Assembly (NCBI GenBank): GCA_963921825.1
Contig: OY997596.1
Location: 13,831,001 to 13,895,000, forward strand
DNA from: Erodium maritimum
Taxonomy: Eukaryota > Streptophyta > Magnoliopsida > Geraniales > Geraniaceae
Reading direction: 5' to 3'
Length of the DNA stretch: 64,000 bases
Position 1 is the stretch's first letter. Each line of letters begins with the position of its first letter. The notes under the pieces are model-generated. The model saw nothing but the letters and a program-made list of their open reading frames with translations, made no database searches and was not told the DNA's origin. Shown in pieces: positions 1-7,886 of this stretch. The translations under genes and the position numbers were made by a program.

Positions 1-654
1 TGAAGTCTGAAGGAGCTCAACTCCTCCATCATGTCCCACTCTCGGACTGATATACTAGCAATGCAGTGAGTCGACTTCTTACTCAGGGCATCGGCGACGA
101 CGTTCGCCTTGCCCGGATGATAGAGTAGCTCGAAGTGGTACTCCTCAAATAGCTCCATCCACCGCCTCTGGCGCATGTTCAAGTCGCGCTGGGAGAAGAT
201 GTACTTGAGGCTCTTGTGATCCGAGAACACCCGGAATCGCTCTCCATACAAGTAGTGTCGCCAGCTCTTCAGAGCGAAGACGACTACTGCCAACTCTAAG
301 TCGTGGGTAGGGTAGTTGCGCTCATGTATCTTCAAGTGTCTGGAGCCATAGGCAACCACCTTCCCAGACTGCATCAGCACACAGCCAGTCCCTCACCGGA
401 CGCATCACAATACAAATCATATCCGATCCCCCGCTCTAGCACAATCAACACGGGAGCGGTAGTGAAACGAGGCTTCAGCTCAGTAAAGGAGTGCTCACAC
501 TCATCGGTCCACAGAAACTCTGCTCCCTTGCGTTTCAGTGCGGTCATCGACGCGGCCAGACGTGAGAAGTCCTGGACGAACCGTCAGTAGTATCTTGCCA
601 ATCCCAAGAAGCTACGGATCTCAAATACACTCTTGGGCCATGCCCACTTCAAAA
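1..654 (-). pseudogene. E1 pol: RT thumb, connection and RNase H region, partial
   Basis: Minus-strand translation gives the RT thumb/connection (SFLGLARYY, then ...WTDECEHSFTELK), the RNase H start (LYCDASG) and its continuation ([66 protein letters not shown]). These motifs are diagnostic for Ty3/gypsy pol. The reading frame shifts near 640-660 and near 360, and a stop replaces the arginine of the YYRRF-type motif, so no working enzyme is made. From about 300 down to base 1 the frame is open. RNase H would degrade the RNA strand during reverse transcription. Integrase should follow to the left of the window. Confidence 0.88.
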
Positions 655-1160
655 CTACGTCGATCTTTGCCGGTCGACTAGGATGCCCTCTCGGGACACA
701 ACATGCCCGAGGAACTTCACCTCGGCTAGCCAAAACTCGCGCTTCTCCAGGTTGCCGTACAACTGGTGAGTACGCAACAACGTCAAAACTGTCCTCAGGT
801 GCTCCTCATGCGCCTCTTCCCTCGACAAATAAATCAGAATGTCGTCTACAAACACCACGATGAATTGGTCTAGGTACGGCCGGAAGATACCGTTCATCAG
901 GTCCATGAACGCAGCAGGCGCGTTCGTCAACCCGAACGACATCACTAGGAACTCGTATGTCCGTACCGAGTCCGGAATACGGTCTTCGCCACATCCTCCT
1001 CCCGAACTCTCAACTGATAATACCCTGATCGTAGATCAATATTCGACAAGCACTTCGCTTCTCTCAGCTGATCGAACAAGTCATCGATCCTCGGCATCGG
1101 GTTGCGGTTCTTCACCGTGACCCGGTTCAACTTCCGGTAGTCGATGCACATCGATGAAAC
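655..1160 (-). pseudogene. E1 pol: reverse transcriptase palm, broken
   Basis: The minus strand encodes the RT core: [41 protein letters not shown], then after a frameshift near 945 [17 protein letters not shown] and the catalytic box [11 protein letters not shown]. The YxDD-type box reads FVDD, usual for this family. Upstream, RT starts abruptly at CIDYRKLN directly after the first part of protease, so the rest of protease and the RT fingers are deleted (about 1150-1165). The coding frame also changes there. The result is a dead fragment of a normally about 1500-residue polyprotein. Confidence 0.9.
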
Positions 1161-1708
1161 CAGCAAAAGTAGAATCGATGAAAGAGTTTGAAGCCCTAGT
1201 ATCAAATAAGAAAGACGCCCATGAATTATAAAGCAAGCACGTACCCTGGGTGGTCTCATTACCGGAGTAACGTCCCTCCGCTCGCGAGTCAGTGACAACA
1301 TACACCTGACCCTGCTGAGCCTGAGGTCCTCCTCTCGGGGGTGGTGGAAGAGTCTGCTGTTGTGGGGCCCTCGGTTGTTGTCTCTGAGCTGGTGTGCTCG
1401 CTGCATGGCGTGGGGCTCTCGGAGCCTGTGTCTGACGCTGGCGGAAATGAGGTGCCTGGCTGGGCTGAGCCTGCTGTGGTCGCTGCACTGGTCTTCCTCC
1501 AACCCGGTCGGGGCACACGGTAGAGATGTGTCCAAGTCGGCCGCAGTGGTAGCATGTCTTTTCAACGCCACGCGGCCTCTCCTCGACCCTCTTCGGACGA
1601 CACACTGGACGGTCTGCAGGTCCACCACTCATCGGGCAGTCTCGACCCATATGCCCAACTGTCTGCACGAGGGGCAAAACTGTGCTAGCGGGGCGGGTCC
1701 AATGGACG
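1161..1708 (-). pseudogene. E1 gag nucleocapsid and start of aspartic protease
   Basis: The minus-strand frame has a CCHC zinc knuckle [14 protein letters not shown] (about 1512-1554) preceded by a degenerate one ending GHMGRDC (about 1640-1670). A Gln/Pro/Arg-rich linker follows, and then the protease start [11 protein letters not shown]. The catalytic D-T/S-G triad reads DTR, so the glycine is lost. Protease stops after about 15 residues at the deletion that joins it to RT. Gag nucleocapsid knuckles bind the element RNA; the protease would cut the polyprotein. A frame change separates this piece from the gag part at 1709-2162. Confidence 0.82.
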
Positions 1709-2162
1709 CTACTGCTCAGACCCGTCGCATCCCACCGGACTGGGCCTATGGCTGGAATGATCCGGAGGTCCTCTGCCTCCTCGGATCTTGGCCCTCGGAC
1801 GCCTCAAAAAGCCATTAGGCCTAGGCCTTCTCTCTCTAGCTCTGGCGGTCTCTCGAAAGTGCCGCTCCACAGCTAGTGTCTGGTCCACTAGTGCGGAATA
1901 CTCCTCAGCCCTGAAGGAAATGACTCGATCTGCGATCGACGGAATGAGTCCCCTCTTGAATCGTCTGCAACAGAGCTCCTCATTCGGCACCATCTCCGTT
2001 GCGAAGCGAGACAGGGAGGTGAACCCGCCTCATACTCCGTTACAGACAACCCCCTCTGGCGCAGCTCCAGGAACTACTGGTGTCTGTCCTCACGGGCTGA
2101 TCTCGGGAAGTACTGCTCCAGGAACAGTCTTCCGAACAACTGGAAGTCGTCTCCAACCCTGC
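1709..2162 (-). pseudogene. E1 gag, C-terminal half of the capsid domain
   Basis: Minus-strand translation from the E2 junction gives DDFQLFGRLFLEQYFP and then, after a frame change near 1990, EELCCRRFKRGL and VERHFRETARARE. This is the retrotransposon gag capsid pattern (...F..LFL.QYFP...F..GL). The N-terminal half lies at 10980-11510, on the far side of E2. The two halves were contiguous before E2 inserted, with the shared bases CCTGC duplicated. The arginine-rich end leads into the zinc knuckles. Confidence 0.85.
2158..2162. repeat. Target site duplication of E2, left copy (CCTGC)
   Basis: CCTGC directly precedes the TG of the E2 5' LTR and recurs at 10980-10984, directly after the CA of the 3' LTR. 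Five-base duplications are normal for gypsy integrases. Confidence 0.93.
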
Positions 2163-2832
2163 TGTAATAACCACTCCCGGTCAACGCCAGTCAAACCTGC
2201 GAAAAACAGGAAAATTTAAATTTTTTGGCCAGGTACTTAAATGAACCTAAATTTGACCCCGAGGGTGATACCGGACTTAAGTTGACCCCGGTATCGACCA
2301 AAGTGAGTTCCGGGGGACTCAGGGCAACTTTCTTATCAATTTGGGAAATGTTGACTTTTCGTTGGAAAAGTCAACCGAGCGACGTTTTGGTCCATTGGAG
2401 GACCGTTTTGGATCTAAAAATATTAGCCGTCGTCGCAGCGGTCTTAGTGGAGCCGTTTCCTTGTAGCCCGTTAACTTTCGTAATTTCTTGGAAAAAGTGC
2501 CCGTTCGAGGCCCGAAACGTCCGATTTTCGCGAATCTGATTGGAAAATATCTAGGTGGTATTTTCCAAAAGGTGTGGGACCCACCTTGCCACATGTCACC
2601 AATGTGGTGGTGTTAGGTTTGTTGGAAAAAACAAGAAGACACTTAAGGGGGGGAGGGGTTCGGCCACTTTGAAAAAAAAGGAGAATTTGGGGTGTTTTTA
2701 GAAAGAGAAAGAAGAGAGAAGAAAAGGAGAGAAGAAGAGAAGGAAGCTAGGGTTTGGGTCACTATTCACGAGCATCAACCGTTGGATCGTCTCAACGTTC
2801 CAAGAATCGAACTCCCCTCGACGTTCTCTACG

Positions 2833-3507
2833 GTGAGCTACTATCCGATCGTCGTTTTGCTTAATTTCAAAAGTTAGGGTTTGGTTAAAATGAGGTGTGG
2901 GAATTGTTAGACACGTTTTGGAGGAAATAGGCACGTTTTCTGGTGACCGGGAGCTCGGGGGGAGCTCCGGCCACCATGTGGGGTGGTTGGCCGGAGCTAG
3001 GGCCGGCCACCACCATGGTGGGCCGGGCCCATTTTGGCCCTAGCCACCCACGGCCAAGGTTGGCTGGGTGGGGCCCACGTGCTCGGGTGCTCGGGTTTTG
3101 TGTTCAGGTGGTTTAGAACGTTCCCCGGGTCATTAATCTACAATCGGATCGAAATTTGGAATTAAATTGTGAAAGTTGTAATTGATGGGTTTAGAAACTT
3201 TAAACGCTAATTAAATGACTCGGAAGTCGGAATTCGATTCCGTCGAGTGCCTAGGAACCCTTGAATTATTCTAAGACCATAGAAACGAAAACGGGAATTT
3301 TCGGAGCCCCGGAAGGTCGTTTCCAAAACCCGGGCAGATTAGCCATGTCGGGCGAATCGGGCTTTTCCGGGTCCAATATCGACAATGTCGAGTAATTGGG
3401 AAGTTTGGGAGTGATCGACATTGTCAGGGTTACTTTTGGGCGTCAAGTTTATTAAATTCCAGTTTATGTCTGCGAACTTAAGGGTACTTAAAATTGTGTT
3501 CTTTTAG
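2833..3507 (+). other. Intron-like segment in E2 5' LTR (GT...AG)
   Basis: A donor-like CTCTACG|GTGAGC at 2832/2833 and an acceptor-like TGTGTTCTTTTAG|ATCGTG at 3507/3508 bracket 675 nt. The same pair is in the 3' LTR (8543-9239). In the copy at 32943-35841 the donor reads GTAAGC and the acceptor is unchanged (33643-34368). The donor recurs at 63660, and the acceptor recurs inverted at 21642-21643. E1 has a donor AAAG|GTAAGT and an acceptor TTCCTAG|ATCGTG. The conservation suggests a spliced leader; use of the sites is inferred. Confidence 0.5.
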
Positions 3508-3915
3508 ATCGTGCTGCAGACAGAGGGAAAGGAAAGCTAGGCGAGTGACCAAGATCACGCCGGAGCTTATTTTGTGCGCTTTTGGAGAAACATACGAGGT
3601 AGGGAAAAGTAGCTGGATCTCGACCCTGACTAGGGAAAGTTAACAGTAGAAATGCATGTGACACTGGAGTGTCGTGGGTTAAGTAGGTTTATCGAATATT
3701 AGAAAGGTAGGCGACACCGGGTAGTGTCGTATGATTCGGGAACGTATCGAACATTAAAATTGCATGTGACACTTAGTAGTGTCGTAGGAGCAGAGAACTT
3801 ATCGATGTTAGAATTACTGGAGGCATATGACCATGCCCGGAGGTTGATTGTGAACTTATCGATATTAGAACTGTTGGAGGCATTGGTTATGCCGGAGGTT
3901 GATTTTGTATTTTGT

Positions 3916-4330
3916 GTCTTCGGTGGCCATGAGAGGCCGTGTTTTACAGTTGTGTCTTGGGTGGCCATGAGAGCCCGTGTTTTACTATTGGTGTCTTGGG
4001 TGGCCATGAGTGCCCGTGGGGTTGTTGAACCCGTGTCTTTACTATTGGTGTCTTGGGTGGCCATGAGTGCCTGTGGGGTTGTTGAACCGTGTCTTTACTG
4101 TTGGTGTGTCTTGGGAGGCCGTGAGTGCATGTGGGGTTGTTGAGCCCGTGAGTTACTGTTGGTGTGTCTTGGGAGGCCGTGAGTGCCTGTGGGGTTGTTG
4201 AGCCCATGAGTTACTGTTGGTGTGTCTTGGGAGGCCGTGAGTGCCTGTGGGGTTGTTGATCGCGTGAGTTATTGTCGGTGTGTCTTGGGTGGCCATGAGT
4301 GCCTGTGGAGTGTTGAACCTGTGTTGTTGC
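3916..4330 (+). repeat. Minisatellite A in E2 5' LTR
   Basis: About eight tandem units of 38-58 bp, each opening GTGTCTTGGGTGGCCATGAG or the variant GGGAGGCCGTGAG. The arrays give open frames on both strands (for example about 140 codons on + at 3724-4143), which are by-products of a repeat unit near a multiple of three. The matching array in the 3' LTR (9644-10110) has one more unit. Confidence 0.9.
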
Positions 4331-4365
4331 TGTTTGTTGAACTTGCTTGTGATTGTGATTGTGGT

Positions 4366-4560
4366 TACTGAGACAGGTCGATCGCCTGGCCTGACCGGGA
4401 CTGGCAAAGCGCGTGAGTGAGAGAGGTTACTAAGACAGGTCGACCGCTTGGCCCAACTTTGTGTCGGGGAATCGCGTGAGTGAGAGAGGTTACTGAGACA
4501 GGTCGACCGCCTGGCCTGACCGGGACTGGCAAAGCGCTTGAGTGAGAGAGGTTACTGAGC
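4366..4560 (+). repeat. Minisatellite B in E2 5' LTR
   Basis: About three units of roughly 62 bp carrying ACAGGTCGACCGCCTGGCC and GTGAGTGAGAGAGGTTACT. The 3' LTR (10151-10410) has about four. In the inverted solo LTR, 20820-21005 holds a related array of CGATCCCAGTCGGGAGGCTA units. Confidence 0.88.
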
Positions 4561-4831
4561 AGCTGAAGTGAGATCCCTTGTGATCTTGTTTGGTGTGCGA
4601 TCCTTTGTGATCTTGGGTGTTGCGTGGTGGTCTGTCGTGTCTTTGGAGGATTTCGTCGATCGTTGTGTCGAGTCTACGTTACGTGTCCGAGTGTTGAGTC
4701 GGTTGAGGAAAGTATCAGTGTGTGGGTGTCGGTCGGGTTACTTGAGTTTGGGGATAGTGATCCCCGGTGTTGAGTTGGTGTTACCGGCATTGTCTGCTAA
4801 GTATGCCGTAGTCAGTCTGTTATCCGTGGTG

Positions 4832-4847
4832 GTGAGCGAACACTCAC
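4832..4847 (+). promoter_or_regulatory. Conserved hairpin in LTR, 274 bp before its 3' end
   Basis: GTGAGCGAACACTCAC followed by CCCTAGCTGCTTTTCCTAC. Counterparts: 10690-10705, 35551-35566, 20536-20551 (inverted), 12872-12886, 15791-15805 and 41859-41873 (the last three on minus-strand elements). All lie 272-306 bp from the LTR end that abuts the PBS. The role is unknown; an RNA hairpin for packaging, dimerisation or 3'-end formation is possible. Confidence 0.6.
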
Positions 4848-5124
4848 CCCTAGCTGCTTTTCCTACATGTACCGGTCGCAGGTTGGACTAGGTGAGCTTC
4901 TGAAGATTGAAGAGCTAGGAGCGGGATTCTGGGTTTATTTCGATTCTAGCGACGTATACCTTGCATTTTGTCCATTTGTTGGGACGTACCTTTAAGTTGT
5001 AAATGTTTATTTTGATGAACAAACGGTGATTTTAAAGTGATTTATGTAAAAGGTTTCAAAATGTTTTATTGTTTTAAACGTTCGCGTCCTGAGTTCGGTT
5101 TATTGAAATTGGGGCGTGACAGCT

Positions 5125-5136
5125 TGGTATCAGAGC
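5125..5136 (+). other. E2 primer binding site (initiator tRNA-Met)
   Basis: TGGTATCAGAGC starts three bases after the LTR end. It is complementary to the 3' end of plant initiator tRNA-Met, the usual primer of gypsy and copia elements. Confidence 0.93.
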
Positions 5137-6547
5137 TCGAGGTTTCACACTTCGGACTGTACGTCAATTAGGTGGGGAGAGTCGAGTCAGTAAAGTCCCG
5201 TCGTGCGTTGGGTACACAGGTCGGAACCGTGTGTAGACCCGTTGTGTTTTGAGTCCCGTTTGTGTTTGTGTGTTTGTGCAGTACGGGGTTACTGGCATAC
5301 TGTTTGTGTGTTGCTGCGTGAAACATTTTTAAACTATCGCGACTCGACTCAGGGGCGCCCCTGTAGTCGCGCGTGACGGTGTTGATATCAAGTGGGTACA
5401 ATGTAGTTCGGGGACGCCTGGACCGGGTTGTAACTACCTGATGTCAAGAAATGAGGTTTTTAATGAAATGGAGAAAGTTTTAAAATTGGTCGGCCCAGTG
5501 GGCGCGTTTTAAAATTTGATTGGCCCTGTGGGCATGTATGATTTTGGTTGGCCTGGAGGGCGTGGTTCGATGTTGGTTGGCCCGGTGGGCGAGTGTTGTC
5601 GTTTGGCCGTGTCGGCTTATGATTGACGTTGAGAGACTTGTAGTTGGTCTTGAATGGTGGTACGTGTGATGGTAAATTGAGGGTTGAACGTGTGTGTCGT
5701 TCAAGGTTTCTTTTGAGGTTAAAAAGGGGAGTAAGGGTCGAGTTTGAAACATTTTTGGAAAACTGGCATGCGCGAGTGTCACGGATCCTGTCACGGATCC
5801 GTGACGGAGCAGCGCGTGTTGGCAATTTTAGAGCCTTCGCCACGGCACCGTGACCCCAACCGTGACGGGGTCTGTCACGGGTCCGTGACCCCTGTCTTTT
5901 TCACCGTCTTATTCGTGCAATTTGAGTGTGGTTTCGCGTGGCTGTGTTCACGTTTGTGTTGGTTGTAGAGGCCGTAAGTTCGGTGTTAAAGGGTGAGGTC
6001 TTGGGTTCGAGACTCATCGATAACCTGCGGTAGTGATACAACGCCTCGGTGTGAGAGTCTCACCACGGAGAGGGGTTAGGGTTGGTGCGCTGCGGCGCCA
6101 TACGAACTAGGTTTCCCTATGTGAGCGGGGGTTCGAGGTTTCCCTCGCGTGAACGGGTGGGTTGAGGTTTTCTTCACGTGAGTGGGTTATTTGAGGTTTC
6201 GATATGTGATCGGGTTATTGGTGAATTGATAGTGTGAGCAATAGTGATTTACTGAATTGAGGACGTGTTTCCCGTGTCGAGGTTTATCTTACATGAGCGA
6301 GTACTGAGGTGTTGATAGCGTGAGCAGTGTGACGTTTGGCGTCAGGTTTGGAGTAGTGGTTTTCCCTGGTTAGATCGGTAAGTCTTTAGTGCTCTACTAG
6401 TATGCCATAATCGAACGGGTGTCCGTGGAGGTGAGCATAACGCTCATCCCCTTTACTACTTTTCCCGCAAGGGACGAGTAGCGAACACTGGTTTGGTTGC
6501 GGAAAGTTATAAGTAAATGCATAGAGGACCGTGTGAGGGTTGCACTA
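5137..6547 (+). other. E2 leader with no recognisable gag
   Basis: I find no gag, zinc knuckle or long open frame here. It holds four degenerate units of about 37 bp built on TTGGTTGGCCCGGTGGGCG (5483-5610), palindromes with TCACGGNNCCGTGA arms (5791-5804 and 5875-5888), a run of GTGAGCGGGG-GGTTCGAGGTTTCCC units (6119-6260) and an LTR-like hairpin GTGAGCATAACGCTCA at 6431-6446. The 6400-6490 stretch resembles the hairpin region of E1-type LTRs, so part of this leader may be an old LTR fragment. Confidence 0.6.
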
Positions 6548-7862
6548 GATCGTACCGGAGTGACTAATGGAGTGGGTGTTCAGTCTCCAATTTGGGCGTC
6601 AGTTTTATTGGATACCGGGATGTCACACTCGTTTGTTCGTCGAGTTGTGCTGCGAGGTTGGGGCTGAGTTTAGAGCTGTTGAGTCCACCCCTGCGTCTGG
6701 ACACGCTGGTTGGTGGTGGGGTGGTGTTGACTAGGGTCTGTCGTGCATGTGGAGTTGGAGAAGCGAACCGATACAGGATGTTCGAGAGAGGGCTCAAGAG
6801 CCCTGATGTTGGATCGGGTCCTCACCCCGAGGATCGGGTATGTTTGGAGTTGGTAGGCACGACGACGGTAGTCAAGCGAGTTCTTGGAGAGACTGCGAGG
6901 ATCCGTGAGGATCGGCAGCGACTGAGCTTGTGCGTGTATCCGTGGGAAGGATACTTACGAAATGACAACCTTTAAACGTAATCTTGGGAATGGAAGGCTG
7001 GCGAAGTGCCGAGCCAATATCGACTGTTACTGGCGACGAGCTGCGAGAGTCGCAACATTCGCGTCTGACAGTGCACGTGGGTAGCACTAAGAGGAGCACG
7101 ACATCAGGTGGCATGTCTAGTGGAGCGGGATGCGGAGAGCGGTCGCGAGTTAATATCGCGATGCCTCACTCGTCGTCAGGTGAGAGCCGAACAACAACGT
7201 CCTGCTGGATTATTGCAGCCACTGCGGGTTGCACAGTGGAAATGGGGGCACGTCACGATGAGTTTCGTGAGCGGTTAGCCGAGTTCGCCTACAACAACAG
7301 CTTTCAGGGCAGTATCATGATGGCACCGTTCGGAACGTTGTATGGTAGGCCGTGTCGGTCGCCCGTGTGCGGGGAGGAAGTGAGGAATGAGGGTTCACTG
7401 GGTCTAGAACTGGAGTGAGAGACAGCTGAGTCGGTCGTGCCGAAGCGTGAGCGGTTGAAGACCGCGCAGATTCAGCAGGAGCTATGCTGACAGACGGCGC
7501 CGACCTCTCGAGTCAGCAATCAGTGGTCATGTATCCCTGGAGATGAGTCCGAAATGTGGACTAATGCGTTTCAACCGCGGCAGAGGCGGGTTAGCCCTGC
7601 GGTGTATCGGGCCTTTCGAGGTCTTGCGTACGTCATTGAGTGGGCAGATGTCGAGGTAACGGGTGATGTCTCGTATAAGGAGAAACTGGTTTGGGAGATG
7701 GATCCGCGGGAGCAGGTCCTGCGCGGAAAGGTTATCCGCTTGGAATGGGTGCAGTGGCGGCACCACGAGGCTGAGTCGACTTGGGAGCGCGAGGACGAGG
7801 TTCGCGCGAAGTACCCCGACTTGTTCGACTCCCGAGGTACGTCTTATTTAAATTTCGCGGAC
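6548..7862 (+). pseudogene. E2 collapsed pol: protease, integrase ends and chromodomain-type tail
   Basis: Protease start VLLDTGMSHSFV (about 6594-6630) keeps the DTG triad. About 7129-7250 gives SRCLTRRQVRAEQQRPAGLL and WKWGHVTMSFVSG, the integrase zinc region and the start of its core. The sequence then jumps to LAEFAYNNSFQGS and YGRPCRSPV, the integrase C-terminal part, so the D,D-35-E core is deleted. About 7554-7860 gives a tail with [29 protein letters not shown] and KYPDLFD, matching the chromodomain-type end of the better copy at 44650-45078. RT and RNase H are absent. Frames differ between the pieces, so no protein results. Confidence 0.85.
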
Positions 7863-7870
7863 GAAATTCC

Positions 7871-7885
7871 TTTAAGGGGGGTAGA
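7871..7885 (+). other. E2 polypurine tract
   Basis: TTTAAGGGGGGTAGA lies directly before the 3' LTR; it would prime plus-strand DNA synthesis. The same motif is next to the LTR at 44597 in inverse orientation (ATCTACCCCCCTT). Confidence 0.9.
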
Positions 7886-7886
7886 T

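Larger units (their letters stand above)
2163..5121 (+). repeat. E2 5' LTR (2,959 bp)
   Basis: It starts TGTAATAACCACTCCCGG and ends GGGGCGTGACA. Related copies lie at 7887-10979, 32488-35841, 62942-64000 and, inverted, 20264-23151. The order inside is: U3-like region with inverted repeats (near 2544-2610), a purine-rich leader-like tract (2695-2750), an intron-like segment (2833-3507), two minisatellite arrays (3916-4560) and a conserved hairpin (4832-4847). The short ORFs seen in it on both strands come from the arrays and are not genes. Nearly 3 kb is long for an LTR, as in Tekay/Del-type chromoviruses. Confidence 0.93.

Noticed and set aside
2692..2877. 61-codon ORF starting MFLERERREKKRREEEKE, repeated at 8402-8587
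   Set aside because: It is the purine-rich leader-like tract of the LTR; the frame runs into the donor-like site and has no domain.
3724..4143. Open frames of 120-158 codons on both strands in the LTR minisatellites (also 9456-9932 and 9431-9853)
   Set aside because: They exist on both strands, consist of repeated VSWVAMSARGVVEP-like units and shift with unit number; they are repeat artefacts.
3916..4560. CRISPR-like regular repeats
   Set aside because: Repeats are adjacent with no unique spacers, lie inside LTRs, and the genome is a plant's.
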